A stretch of DNA of 61,209 bases, taken from contig JAEYKW010000018.1 in the NCBI GenBank assembly GCA_023408075.1, forward strand, positions 1-61,209, written 5' to 3'. The position numbers and the translations under genes were made by a program. The notes below the pieces were generated by a model. The model was not told the origin of the DNA. It saw only the letters and a list, made by a program, of their open reading frames with translations, and did not search any database. Positions 49,526 through 58,423 of the stretch are shown here, piece by piece. Source of the stretch: Bacillota bacterium. GTDB lineage: Bacteria > Bacillota > Clostridia > Christensenellales > SZUA-584. Positions within the stretch are counted from its first letter, which is position 1. Each line of letters starts with the position of its first letter.

Positions 49526-50692
49526 TTGACGAAGAAAAAGATATGGGCATGGCTTGCTTTACCGGCAGCCATTTTAATGATGCTGGGCGCATGTACGAAC
49601 AACACGCCGGACACGACGCAGCAGCAGCCGGAAACGACGGCTGGTTCGACGTCTGGCGTTCAGATTTATTTCATAGATGTCGGCAAGGGCGATGCGTCGC
49701 TGATCGGCCTGCCCGGAGGACACTGGGTGATGGTCGATACGGGGCCCAAAGAAGGGTTCCCTGAGCTGGGGCGCGTGCTTTTGCGTGAGGGTGTCACGCA
49801 TCTGGATGCGGTCTTTATCTCGCACGGACACAAAGACCATATCGGCGGGCTCGAGAGTGTTCTTAAAATTGCCGAGGCCGACGGCATCTATACGATACCC
49901 GACTGTCTCGATGACAAAGAAATACTCAATGCCCGGAAAGATTTTAACGCCGATGTCAAAACGCTGACGGCGGGCCAAAGCGTACAGGTGGGCGATGCCG
50001 TTTTCCAGTGCATAGGCCCTGTCGGCGATTATGAGGAAGAGAACGACGACAGCATGGTGCTGATGATGGACTATAAGGGAACGCGCATACTGTATACGGC
50101 GGATCAGTTGGCAACCGCGGAAAGCGGTTTGCTCAAATCGGGCAGCGATTTAAAAGCCGACGTGCTGAAGGTGGCTTATCACGGCGGAGCGGAGTCCACG
50201 TCCGCCGAATTTGCCAAGGCGGTCAGCCCCCGGTTTGCCGTCATTCCGACAGACGAATCGAGACCGGCTGCGCAAAGGACGCTTGATGCGCTCTCGCAGG
50301 CGGGTGCGGACACGTATATACTGGGGGATACCGGCACGCTCTTTTATGACGGCCAAAGCCTGACAAAAACCTCGGTGCCCGGGGATACGGTGCCGGATGT
50401 GTCCGTCAGCGAAAAGGATGTCACCGCCGAGTTTGTGACGGTTAAAAACAACACGGCTCAGACGGTTGACCTGTCCGGATGGTGCTTGTATTCCGGCAAG
50501 GGCAGCGATACATATTTTTTCCCGCGCGGCACCGCATTGCCGCCGAACGGCAGCCTCACGGTTTATTCGGGAAAGGCGGCGAAAAGCAGTACGGACGGCC
50601 TTATCTGGACGACGGAAAATATATGGAGCAATAAAAAAGACGATGCTGCTCAGCTCTTTGATGCGTATGGCAGGCTGGCCGGTACCCTCTGA
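49526..50692 (+). CDS. ComEC-like metallo-beta-lactamase-fold lipoprotein with C-terminal lamin-tail-like domain
   Basis: A 388-aa secreted lipoprotein (lipobox MLGAC, Cys23). The MBL domain (about 45-290) has IYFIDVGKGDASLI and the zinc motif HGHKDH (H100, H102, D104, H105). MVLMMDYKGTRILYTAD and LKVAYHGGAESTS follow, as in the secreted nuclease/ComEC-type subgroup. After residue 300 comes a beta-sandwich (FVTVKNNTAQTVDLSGWCLYS..FFPRGTALPPNGSLTVYSG), a lamin-tail domain often attached to secreted nucleases. TTG is the start, with AAGGAGA 5 bases upstream. The likely role is extracellular phosphodiester hydrolysis, perhaps of DNA; not a proven beta-lactamase. Confidence 0.85.
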   Translation: MTKKKIWAWLALPAAILMMLGACTNNTPDTTQQQPETTAGSTSGVQIYFIDVGKGDASLIGLPGGHWVMVDTGPKEGFPELGRVLLREGVTHLDAVFISHGHKDHIGGLESVLKIAEADGIYTIPDCLDDKEILNARKDFNADVKTLTAGQSVQVGDAVFQCIGPVGDYEEENDDSMVLMMDYKGTRILYTADQLATAESGLLKSGSDLKADVLKVAYHGGAESTSAEFAKAVSPRFAVIPTDESRPAAQRTLDALSQAGADTYILGDTGTLFYDGQSLTKTSVPGDTVPDVSVSEKDVTAEFVTVKNNTAQTVDLSGWCLYSGKGSDTYFFPRGTALPPNGSLTVYSGKAAKSSTDGLIWTTENIWSNKKDDAAQLFDAYGRLAGTL

Positions 50693-50715
50693 CAGAGTAA
50701 AAATGAAAAATCTGT

Positions 50716-50743
50716 TTGTATTTTTGCCGGTTATTAATATAAT
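50716..50743 (+). promoter_or_regulatory. Promoter of the MOP flippase gene
   Basis: TTGTAT (50716-50721), a 16-bp spacer and TATAAT (50738-50743), about 98 bp before the start codon. Confidence 0.5.
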
Positions 50744-50840
50744 AGAAAAGATGCACGTGTATGATCAAAGTCGATCATATATCAAAACGGGAAGATATTA
50801 AGCCGATATATTTTATATAAGGTTTATTTGAACGGGTAAA

Positions 50841-52493
50841 ATGGGATCACAAAAAAACTTCGTAAAAGGTGCGGCAATACTCAGCGGTCTTGGCATGGTT
50901 TCAAAGATCATCGGTGCCGTTTATACGATTGCGATTGCATTATTCATTAATGCCACAGGAATGGCGTATTATGGGCGTGCGTTTCCCATATATACGTTTT
51001 TACTTGCTTTTTCGAGCGCCGGGCTTCCGGTGGCCATTGCAAAATTGGTCGCTGAGAGAGTCACTCTGGGTGACTACAAGGCGGCGTATGCCGTTTTTCG
51101 CAAAGCTCTTAAAGCCATGGCCCTCATCGGGCTGTTTACCACCGTGATAATGATCGCTTTCAGCGGACAGATTGCTGCGGCGCTCGGAAGCCCGGATACG
51201 AAATTCGCGATTATGGCTCTTGGGCCGTCGTTGTTTTTTGTTTCGATTATGTCCGCTTACCGCGGCTATTTCCAGGGTATGCAGTGGATGACGCCGACCG
51301 CCGTCTCGCAGATCATTGAGCAGGTTATCAAGGTGATTGCGGGGCTCACGCTCGCGTATTTTTGGGGCAAACAGGGAGAAATCTACGGTGCCGCGGGTGC
51401 GGTGCTCGGCATCAGCATTTCCGAGGTTGTGGCCTGCCTGTATATGATGGCGCTTTACAAAAGGAAGGTCGGCATATTCAGGCGGCGTGAAAAGAGCGAC
51501 CGCTACAGAGACCTCACAAGGAATATCGGAAAAAAGCTTATTTATCTGGCTGCGCCGATCATCATAGGGGCCTGTGCCATTCCCATTGTGCAAAACGCGG
51601 ATTCGGCCATTATCACGCATACACTGAACAGCATGGACAGCATTACCCTGGTCGGTAAGCAGATTCCCATGAACACGGACACAATCGATTCGCTGTTCAG
51701 CTTATCGACAACGCTGCCCAACTCCATCATCAACCTGCCGGCCATTTTTTCTGTGGCGCTTGCCATGAGTCTTGTGCCGTCTATTGCCGCGTCGAAGGCC
51801 GAGCATAATATGCGAAGCATCGCGTCGAAATCAACCATCGGGTTTAAGCTGTCCATGCTCGTCGGATTGCCGAGCACGGCGGGGCTTTATTTTCTCTCGA
51901 CGCCCATTATGCATGTGCTGTACAGATTAGAAGGTGACAACGTACTCATCGGCGGGCACATGCTCGGCTTGCTTGCCATTACCGTGTTTTTCATGACAAT
52001 ACTGCAGACGATGACGGGCATATTGCAGGGGCTGGGAAAGACCTATCTGCCGGTTATCAATCTGTTCATCGGCATCGGCGTCAAGATAGGGATCAGCATT
52101 CTAACGATTCAGGACCCCGAAATCAATGTGCAGGGCTCTGCGTACGGCACGCTCGCCTGCTATGCCATCGCGGCGCTGCTCGATGTGATCTGTGTGATAC
52201 GGTGCGCGCATATGCGCATCAAGATACTCGATAATTTTATCAAGCCGCTGCTCGCCACGGGTGGCATGAGCGCGGTCATCTATTTTATGATGCCGTATGT
52301 CCCCTCGGGCTTGTATTCAACGACGAGAACGCTTGTCGTGATTGCGGCGGCTATTCTTATCTATGTATTGCTGATATTCCTTTTCGGCGCACTGAAGCCG
52401 GAGGATATGAAGTTTATTCCGGGCGGCGGCAGAATCGCTTCTTTGATGTACCGGCTTAAGATATGGCGGACGAATTACAGATACAGAGATTAG
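50841..52493 (+). CDS. MOP-superfamily polysaccharide/lipid II flippase (SpoVB-like)
   Basis: The 550-aa protein has 12-14 membrane spans. The start FVKGAAILSGLGMVSKIIGAVYTIAIA, then RGYFQGMQWMTPTAVSQIIEQVIKV and NLPAIFSVALAMSLVPSIAAS are typical of the SpoVB/MurJ-like branch that flips lipid-linked wall precursors. In spore formers such proteins serve cortex synthesis, but the group also exports other polysaccharides. The ribosome-binding site is weak. No glycosyltransferases lie nearby, favouring a wall or cortex role over capsule export. Confidence 0.88.
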   Translation: MGSQKNFVKGAAILSGLGMVSKIIGAVYTIAIALFINATGMAYYGRAFPIYTFLLAFSSAGLPVAIAKLVAERVTLGDYKAAYAVFRKALKAMALIGLFTTVIMIAFSGQIAAALGSPDTKFAIMALGPSLFFVSIMSAYRGYFQGMQWMTPTAVSQIIEQVIKVIAGLTLAYFWGKQGEIYGAAGAVLGISISEVVACLYMMALYKRKVGIFRRREKSDRYRDLTRNIGKKLIYLAAPIIIGACAIPIVQNADSAIITHTLNSMDSITLVGKQIPMNTDTIDSLFSLSTTLPNSIINLPAIFSVALAMSLVPSIAASKAEHNMRSIASKSTIGFKLSMLVGLPSTAGLYFLSTPIMHVLYRLEGDNVLIGGHMLGLLAITVFFMTILQTMTGILQGLGKTYLPVINLFIGIGVKIGISILTIQDPEINVQGSAYGTLACYAIAALLDVICVIRCAHMRIKILDNFIKPLLATGGMSAVIYFMMPYVPSGLYSTTRTLVVIAAAILIYVLLIFLFGALKPEDMKFIPGGGRIASLMYRLKIWRTNYRYRD

Positions 52494-52570
52494 CCGCCAT
52501 GAAACAGCTTGCGGGTTGAATGAATGAGCCGTAAGGCTTTTTAGATTTTGTAGAGTTTTTGGAGGACGAG

Positions 52571-53509
52571 ATGGAAAAACGCAGCTTAAAAGGCAGCGTC
52601 CTGTTGCTTGGCGCTGCTCTGATTTGGGGAGCGGCCTTCATCGCACAAAAAGTCGGCATCGTCGATATCGGCACGTTTACGTTTTCGGCATCCCGCTTTG
52701 CAATCAGCGGCCTCGCGCTGCTGCCTGTGGCACTGATGCGCAAAAATCAGCCCGAAGCGGCGGTTCTTGAATCGCAGGGCAAAACGCGCGGCAGAAAAAC
52801 GCTGATAATCGGCGGTATTTTATGCGGCGTATGCCTCGCGGCTGCAACCAATGCACAGCAGCTGGGCATTGCAGACACATCGGCGGGCAAGGCCGGTTTT
52901 ATCACCGCGCTGTATATCGTTTTTGTGCCTATCTTTCGCATTTTCAGCCGAAAAAAAGTGTCGGGAGCGGTATGGATCAGCGTGGCGGTGGCTGTTGTCG
53001 GTTTCTATCTGCTCAGCGTCACGGAAGGTCTGTCGATCAATCAGGGCGATGCGATTGTGCTGCTCAGCGCGCTGCTGTTCACGTTCCATATTCTTGTGAT
53101 CGATAAATACTCGCCGCGTGCGGACGGCATCAAAATTTCATGCATACAGTCGTTTACGGCGGCCGCGATTTCGGCCGTCTGTATGCTGATATTCGAAAAA
53201 CCGAGCCTGTCGGCTCTCATCGCGGGCTGGGTTCCCATTGCGTATCTTGGCTTAATGTCGGGAGCCGTCGGCTATACGCTGCAGATCGTCGGTCAGAAGT
53301 ACGCGGAGCCTGCGTCCGCCTCGCTGATACTGAGCCTCGAATCCGTATTTGCGGCGGTTATGGGTGTGCTTTTCCTCGGTGAAGGGTTCTCCGCACAGGA
53401 ACTGATCGGCTGTGTGCTCGTGTTCGGCGCCACGATACTTTCACAGGTTTCGTTTAAAAAAAGAGTATCTGCCAAAGTGATAGCACAAAACAGCGGCGAG
53501 TTTGAATAA
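52571..53509 (+). CDS. EamA/DMT-family transporter
   Basis: The 312-aa protein has ten predicted membrane spans in two EamA repeats (GAALIWGAAFIAQKVGI; YLGLMSGAVGYTLQIVGQKYAEPASASLILSLESVFAAVMGVLFLGE). Such carriers export or import amino acids, purines or other metabolites. ATG 52571 has GGAGG 5 bases upstream; the TTG at 52559 overlaps that site. A single gene; substrate unknown. Confidence 0.9.
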   Translation: MEKRSLKGSVLLLGAALIWGAAFIAQKVGIVDIGTFTFSASRFAISGLALLPVALMRKNQPEAAVLESQGKTRGRKTLIIGGILCGVCLAAATNAQQLGIADTSAGKAGFITALYIVFVPIFRIFSRKKVSGAVWISVAVAVVGFYLLSVTEGLSINQGDAIVLLSALLFTFHILVIDKYSPRADGIKISCIQSFTAAAISAVCMLIFEKPSLSALIAGWVPIAYLGLMSGAVGYTLQIVGQKYAEPASASLILSLESVFAAVMGVLFLGEGFSAQELIGCVLVFGATILSQVSFKKRVSAKVIAQNSGEFE

Positions 53510-53646
53510 AATGGCTGCATTTTTGTGCTGCAAACAACGGCGCAAAGCTTGTTTTTACTTGACGAATCGAGTATAAAATGAGAATATAAAATTGTTTATT
53601 ATTTTAGCACACTAAAAAATAATTTTGTAATAAAAGGGGAACACAA

Positions 53647-54564
53647 ATGAAGAAATCAATTGCTGTTTTATTGATTGTGGTGATGGTCATGGGCCTTGTG
53701 GCGATGACCGGCTGTTCGGCACCTTCGGAATCTGCTTCGCCGTCCGAATCTGCGTCTGAATCGGCTGCCGCACCGTCCGAGTCTGCAGAGGCTTCGGAAT
53801 CCGCCGCACCGTCCGAGTCGGAAGCTCAGGAATTCCGTGTCGGTATGGAGTGCAACTATGCGCCTTTTAACTGGACGCAGACGGATGACAGTAACGACGC
53901 TGTGGCAATCCCGGCTGGTGGTTTTGCGGGCGGCTACGATGTGGAGATCGCAAAGAAAATTGCGGATGGTCTCGGCAGAAAGCTTGTAATCGTGAAGACG
54001 GAATGGGATGGCCTGATTCCCGCTCTGACATCCGGCAAGATCGACGCGATTATTGCGGGCATGTCGCCGACTGAAGAACGCAAAGCCACTGTTGATTTTA
54101 CCGAGAATTATTACACATCCGAGCTTGTTATCGTGGTGAAGAAGGACAGCCAGTATGCGAACGCGACCTCGCTTGCCGATTTCTCGGGCGCGAAGATTAC
54201 GGGACAGCTCAATACGTTCCACTACACGGTGATTCCGCAGATTGAAGGTGTTGACCAGCAGACAGCGATGGAAACCTTCCCGGCCATGATCGTGGCGCTG
54301 ACATCCGGCAAAATCGACGGCTATGTGTCCGAGAAGCCGGGTGCCGTCTCGGCGATGGAATCCAACCCGGATCTGACATTTGTTGAATTTGCAGACGGTA
54401 AGGGCTTTGAGACCTCTCCGGACGATGTGGCTGTGGCTGTGGCGGTTGCAAAGGGTCAGGAAGACCTGATTAAATCCATTAATGAGATTTTGGCGGGTAT
54501 CCCTGAAGACGAACGGTTGGAGCTTATGAACGCAGCCGTGAAGAATCAGCCGCTACAGGGATAA
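53647..54564 (+). CDS. Amino-acid ABC transporter substrate-binding lipoprotein
   Basis: A 305-aa lipoprotein (lipobox AMTGC, Cys23) with a Ser/Glu/Ala/Pro linker of about 35 residues. A type II periplasmic-binding fold of the polar amino-acid family (SBP_bac_3) follows: FRVGMECNYAPFNW, GYDVEIAKKIADGLG, WDGLIPALTSGKIDAIIAGMSPTEERK and VDFTENYYTS. Unusually, a DDSNDAVAIPAGGFAGG insertion sits between the first strand and GYDVE. It is first of three genes with the permease and ATPase below. Specificity is likely a polar amino acid. Confidence 0.93.
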   Translation: MKKSIAVLLIVVMVMGLVAMTGCSAPSESASPSESASESAAAPSESAEASESAAPSESEAQEFRVGMECNYAPFNWTQTDDSNDAVAIPAGGFAGGYDVEIAKKIADGLGRKLVIVKTEWDGLIPALTSGKIDAIIAGMSPTEERKATVDFTENYYTSELVIVVKKDSQYANATSLADFSGAKITGQLNTFHYTVIPQIEGVDQQTAMETFPAMIVALTSGKIDGYVSEKPGAVSAMESNPDLTFVEFADGKGFETSPDDVAVAVAVAKGQEDLIKSINEILAGIPEDERLELMNAAVKNQPLQG

Positions 54565-54607
54565 TTGTATTGAGTATAAATTAAGTTAAGAAGATTGGAT
54601 TGAGACG

Positions 54608-55396
54608 ATGCCAGATGCATTTTTGGACAGAATAATATTTCTATTAGGTAAATACGGCTCTTTGTTTTTGCAAGGCACGGGGACGACGTTGCTCATTGCC
54701 ATTGTCGGTACCATTATCGGTTTTATGATAGGTACGCTTGTTGCCATTGTCAGAACAATACCGATTCAGTCCAAAGATAATATCATCAAAAAAGTATTGT
54801 TAAAATGTGCGCGCGGAATACTGACCGCTTATGTGGAGGTATTCCGCACCACACCGATGATGGTGCAGGCTATGGTCATTTATTACGGGTCTATGGAGCT
54901 TTTTGGCCTTGATATGTCTGCTCTGTTTGCCGGTATATTCATAGTCTCTATCAACACGGGTGCCTATATGGCGGAAATCGTGCGCGGCGGCATAATCTCC
55001 ATTGATGCCGGTCAAACTGAGGGCGCGCAGTCCATAGGTATGACCCACTGGCAGACGATGCTTCATGTCGTCATGCCGCAGGCGCTGAGAAACATCATGC
55101 CCTCTATCGGCAATGAGTTCGTGATCAATATTAAAGACAGTTCGGTCTTATCCGTTATCTCTGTGACCGAATTGTTCTTTATAACGAAATCGGCGGCTGG
55201 TACCTTTGCAACATTTTTCGAACCGGCCGCGATTGCGTGCGTGATTTATTTCGTGATTAACTTCACAATCACCCGTATACTGCTTAAAATCGAGAGAAAA
55301 ATGGACGGGCCGGATTCCTATGTGATCGGTTCGCAAAATATGACGGCGGAAGAAATGAAGTTAATCACTAAAAAGAAGACTGAGGGCAAGAAATGA
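54608..55396 (+). CDS. Amino-acid ABC transporter permease
   Basis: The 262-aa His/Glu/Gln-type permease has about five membrane spans. The leading part shows LLIAIVGTIIGFMIGTLVAI, the EVFRTTPMMVQAMVIYYG segment follows, and the EAA loop reads TEGAQSIGMTHWQTMLHVVMPQALRNIMPSIGNEFVINIKDSS. It ends overlapping the ATPase start (ATGA). It forms the channel for the substrate delivered by the lipoprotein at 53647. Confidence 0.94.
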   Translation: MPDAFLDRIIFLLGKYGSLFLQGTGTTLLIAIVGTIIGFMIGTLVAIVRTIPIQSKDNIIKKVLLKCARGILTAYVEVFRTTPMMVQAMVIYYGSMELFGLDMSALFAGIFIVSINTGAYMAEIVRGGIISIDAGQTEGAQSIGMTHWQTMLHVVMPQALRNIMPSIGNEFVINIKDSSVLSVISVTELFFITKSAAGTFATFFEPAAIACVIYFVINFTITRILLKIERKMDGPDSYVIGSQNMTAEEMKLITKKKTEGKK

Positions 55397-56130
55397 GCGA
55401 AGCGGTTATTCAGATCAACCATCTTGGGAAGTCCTTCGGAGAAAACGAGGTTCTCAAGGATATCAATTTCAGCGTCGATAAAGGAGAAGTCGTCTGTATT
55501 ATCGGCTCCTCCGGTTCGGGCAAATCCACGCTGCTTCGCTGCGTCAATCTTCTGGAAACGCCGACATTTGGAGAGATACTGTTTCACGGCAAGAACATCC
55601 AGCATTCGGATCAGCCGATATCCAAATACCGCACAAAGGTCGGCATGGTGTTTCAGCAGTTCAACCTGTTTAACAACATGAACGTGCTGAATAACTGTGT
55701 GGTGGGGCAGATTCAGGTGCTCGGGCGCAAGCGCCACGAGGCGGAGGAACGCGCCAAGCTCTTTTTAGAGAAGGTCGGCATGCTTCAGTTTATCAACGCC
55801 AAGCCGCGCCAGATATCGGGCGGCCAGAAGCAGCGCGTCGCGATTGCGCGCGCACTGTCGATGGACCCCGAGGTGCTGCTTTTCGATGAGCCGACCTCCG
55901 CGCTCGACCCGGAAATGGTGGGCGAGGTGCTCGGCGTCATGAAGACGCTCGCGGGCTCCGGGCTCACGATGATGATCGTGACGCACGAGATGGCCTTTGC
56001 GCGCGACGTGGCGAACCGCGTCTGCTTTATGGACGAAGGCGTGATTGTCGAGGAGGATTCGCCGGACGTGATATTCGGCGCTCCGAAGCAGGAACGCACG
56101 CGCCAGTTCTTAACGAGAGTGCTCGGCTAA
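55393..56130 (+). CDS. Amino-acid ABC transporter ATP-binding protein
   Basis: The 245-aa ATPase has Walker A GSSGSGKST at about 36-44, the Q-loop FQQFNLFNNMNVLNN, the signature ISGGQKQRVAIARALSM, Walker B VLLFDEPTSALDPEMVGEV and the switch histidine in VTHEM. This is the GlnQ-type subgroup. It is the last gene of the three-gene importer operon and is followed by a terminator. Confidence 0.96.
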   Translation: MSEAVIQINHLGKSFGENEVLKDINFSVDKGEVVCIIGSSGSGKSTLLRCVNLLETPTFGEILFHGKNIQHSDQPISKYRTKVGMVFQQFNLFNNMNVLNNCVVGQIQVLGRKRHEAEERAKLFLEKVGMLQFINAKPRQISGGQKQRVAIARALSMDPEVLLFDEPTSALDPEMVGEVLGVMKTLAGSGLTMMIVTHEMAFARDVANRVCFMDEGVIVEEDSPDVIFGAPKQERTRQFLTRVLG

Positions 56131-56148
56131 ACAAAAACATCAACAAGA

Positions 56149-56175
56149 AAGCTTCGGAAACGGAGCTTTTTTTAA
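56149..56175 (+). terminator. Terminator of the amino-acid importer operon
   Basis: AAGCTTCG and CGGAGCTT pair (one G-U) around a GAAA tetraloop, followed by TTTTT, 18 bp after the stop codon. Confidence 0.85.
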
Positions 56176-56249
56176 TGGCTAAAGAATACCCCGTAATGCT
56201 ATGGAATTCAAAAGGCTTTAGCTATGAGTAAAATGGTTTCCACAAAGAA

Positions 56250-56297
56250 TGCCTTCTCCTGGAGGAGAAGGTGGTGCGAAGCACCGGATGAGGTGTC
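56250..56297 (+). repeat. Right half of a family 2 MITE-like element
   Basis: GCCTTCTCCTGGAGGAGAAGG, the rightmost hairpin of the family found at 36.3-36.6 kb, is followed by GGATGAGGTGT, the right terminus. No left half precedes it. A diverged left-like stretch (ACCTCATCAAACGC..GAAAGCC) lies at 56321-56367. Between 56400 and 56590 only a further decayed right end (TTGGTGTCAGTCAC) is seen and no gene. Confidence 0.65.
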
Positions 56298-56601
56298 AGC
56301 AAAAAAGCTGTCAGAATGAAACCTCATCAAACGCTCGTCGGCGGCAGCTTTTTCTCGAAAGAAAGCCTTAGTAACAAAAATTCGCTTATCAGGAGTAGCC
56401 GGTAAAATGCTTTTACGGCATCTGACCGTTGGACTAGCCTTAAGGCGATGGCAGAAGAAAAAGGTAACTATGCATGTTTGTGAAAAATCCCGACCGTTAT
56501 CGGGAAATCATCATTTGTATTAATATCGAAATATATATCCTTGAAGATAAGATGGCGCGCAACGATGGGAGAGATGATTGGTGTCAGTCACAGAAAAAAT
56601 A

Positions 56602-56652
56602 CACCTCATTAGTCACCTTCGGTGACAGCTTCTCCTTGAGGAGAAGCCTTTA
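56602..56652 (+). repeat. Left half of a family 2 MITE-like element
   Basis: CACCTCATTAGTCACC-TTC-GGTGAC and a CTTCTCCTTGAGGAGAAG hairpin, then AGCC. It stops about 45 bp before the 3' end of the XRE gene. As at smc, only the left half remains, pointing to a common way of truncation. Confidence 0.65.
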
Positions 56653-56695
56653 ATCATTAATGATAAGCCGTTTTTAACGTTGACAAAGAATGATG

Positions 56696-57292
56696 TTATT
56701 TAAATCGAATTTTTTTGAGCCGTCCCCAAAGCAGTATGATGATCTGTGCCGGTATGCCGATTAAAAAGATAAGCCATATATCGTCCTTGGGGAACGACAT
56801 GTATATGCAAAGCAGTATGCTCCAGACGAGCAGCGTGATGAACACGAAATTCAAGATGCGCCTGCCCCAGATCGCATTGAACACGATCAGCACAATCGCG
56901 GCGGCGGGCAGCGCGTAGATATAAGCCATCCAAATCGGCAGATCAACGGACAGCAGCCCAAGCACCACAAAAACAACCGTAGCAATAAGAAAAACGAGCA
57001 TGGTGGAAAGCGACGCAATAATGAGATGGTTGCGCTTTGTAAGCTTCGAGACCGCATGAGACAATCCCTTGGCGATCTTATGTTCTTCCTCCACGAGATA
57101 ATCGACAGAAACCAGAAAAAGATCGGCAATCCTTTTGAGAACGGTAATGTCCGGCAGAGATTCCGCGCGCTCCCATTTTGAAACCGCTTTATCCGAATAA
57201 TTGAGCTTTTCGGCAAGCTCCGTTTGCGTCCAGTTGTTTGATTTTCTCAGGTCAATGATATTTTTCGCAACAACGCCTTTAAGATCGACCAT
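56696..57292 (-). CDS. XRE-family membrane-bound regulator
   Basis: The 198-aa protein has an N-terminal helix-turn-helix (KNIIDLRKSNNWTQTELAEKLNYSDKAVSKWERAESLPDITVLKRIADLF). A short linker and four membrane spans follow (about 90-190). Such XRE-transmembrane proteins can sense envelope or membrane states directly. GTG 57295 directly precedes ATG 57292 and is the alternative start. It is divergent from degV; the 247-bp gap has two clear palindromes that could be its operators. Confidence 0.9.
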   Translation of the reverse strand: MVDLKGVVAKNIIDLRKSNNWTQTELAEKLNYSDKAVSKWERAESLPDITVLKRIADLFLVSVDYLVEEEHKIAKGLSHAVSKLTKRNHLIIASLSTMLVFLIATVVFVVLGLLSVDLPIWMAYIYALPAAAIVLIVFNAIWGRRILNFVFITLLVWSILLCIYMSFPKDDIWLIFLIGIPAQIIILLWGRLKKIRFK

Positions 57293-57347
57293 CACTATTA
57301 TTCCACCCCTTAAAAGACCTTAAAACAGTATAGCATACGTGAGAATC

Positions 57348-57366
57348 GGAATCAAATTTTGATTCC
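57348..57366. promoter_or_regulatory. Perfect 19-bp palindrome between XRE and degV
   Basis: GGAATCAAA and TTTGATTCC arms are separated by a single T. It lies 56 bp before the XRE start. Its length and perfection suit an HTH dimer operator, most simply that of the XRE protein; not proven. Confidence 0.6.
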
Positions 57367-57383
57367 TTTCATTTTTGGGTATG

Positions 57384-57420
57384 CTCTACCGACAGTAGAG
57401 TGATGCCAAAATCGCTCTAC
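57384..57420. promoter_or_regulatory. CTCTAC/GTAGAG operator-like cluster upstream of degV
   Basis: CTCTAC-CGACA-GTAGAG (57384-57400) is a perfect dyad with a 5-base spacer. A second CTCTAC half-site follows at 57415-57420, and TACAAT (57418-57423) could act as a -10 box. The cluster lies between the two divergent starts. Confidence 0.5.
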
Positions 57421-57538
57421 AATAGCGAAACCAAACGGGAGAGCGGCTGTAAAGGCACAATAGAGTGACTTGCGCCGCGCCGTATTGTATGGTGTTGACA
57501 AGAATTTTACACATTATTTCCCGGGAGGAGACAAACTG

Positions 57539-58423
57539 ATGAGCGACTATGTCCTGACGAGCTGTTCCACGGCGGATATGCCGCGCGACTATTTTACAGA
57601 AAGAAATATTCCTTATGTGTGTTTTCATTATACGATTGACGGGCAGACATACCCGGACGACCTCGGGCACTCGATGCCGTTTGAGGAGTTTTTCGATAGG
57701 ATGAGCAAGGGAGCCCTGCCGAAAACCTCTCAGGTGAATGTAGAGGAGTACAAGAGCTTTTTTGAACCGTTTTTGCAGGATGGCAAGGACATACTGCATG
57801 TCAGTCTGTCGTCGGGCATATCGGGCGCTTACAGCTCGGCAATGACCGCAAAGCACGAACTGCTTGCGCAATACCCGGGCAGACGGATTGCGATTGTGGA
57901 TTCGCTCGGCGCGTCCTCGGGCTACGGCATGCTGATGGATATGCTTGCGGACAGGCGAGACGGAGGCGCTTCGATGGACGATCTTCGGGACTGGGCGGAG
58001 GAAAATAAGCTATATATTCATCACTGGTTTTTCTCGACGGACTTAACGTTTTACATCAAGGGCGGCAGGGTGTCGAAAACGGCGGGCATGCTCGGCACGC
58101 TGCTCAAAATCTGTCCGCTGCTCAATATGGACTCGGAGGGGCATTTGATACCGCGTGAAAAGATCCGTTCGAAAAAGAAAGTGATTGCCGAAACCGTAAA
58201 AAAGATGGAGGAGCACGCAGCCCAAGGCAAGGATTACAGCGGCAAATGCTATATATCCCATTCCGCCTGTTATGAGGATGCGCGGGCCGTGGCGGATTTG
58301 GTGGAAAATGCGTTCCCGAAGCTCAATGGCAGCGTGCTGATCAACAGCATCGGCACCGTGATCGGCTCGCATACCGGCCCCGGCACCGTGGCGCTGTATT
58401 TCGTGGGGGATGAACGGATATGA
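57539..58423 (+). CDS. DegV-family fatty-acid-binding protein
   Basis: The 294-aa protein has the two-domain DegV fold. It has YVLTSCSTADMP at the start, PKTSQVNVEEY, the lipid-contact motif SLSSGISGAYSSA and VDSLGASSGYGMLM, and the C-terminal HTGPGTVALYFVGDER. DegV/FakB-type proteins present fatty acids to a FakA kinase, not encoded here. ATG 57539 has GGGAGGAG 8 bases upstream. It overlaps the next gene by ATGA. Confidence 0.93.
   Translation: MSDYVLTSCSTADMPRDYFTERNIPYVCFHYTIDGQTYPDDLGHSMPFEEFFDRMSKGALPKTSQVNVEEYKSFFEPFLQDGKDILHVSLSSGISGAYSSAMTAKHELLAQYPGRRIAIVDSLGASSGYGMLMDMLADRRDGGASMDDLRDWAEENKLYIHHWFFSTDLTFYIKGGRVSKTAGMLGTLLKICPLLNMDSEGHLIPREKIRSKKKVIAETVKKMEEHAAQGKDYSGKCYISHSACYEDARAVADLVENAFPKLNGSVLINSIGTVIGSHTGPGTVALYFVGDERI

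Noticed and set aside
49526..50692. Beta-lactamase of class B
   Set aside because: The fold motif HGHKDH is present but the protein belongs by layout to the ComEC-like secreted hydrolases.
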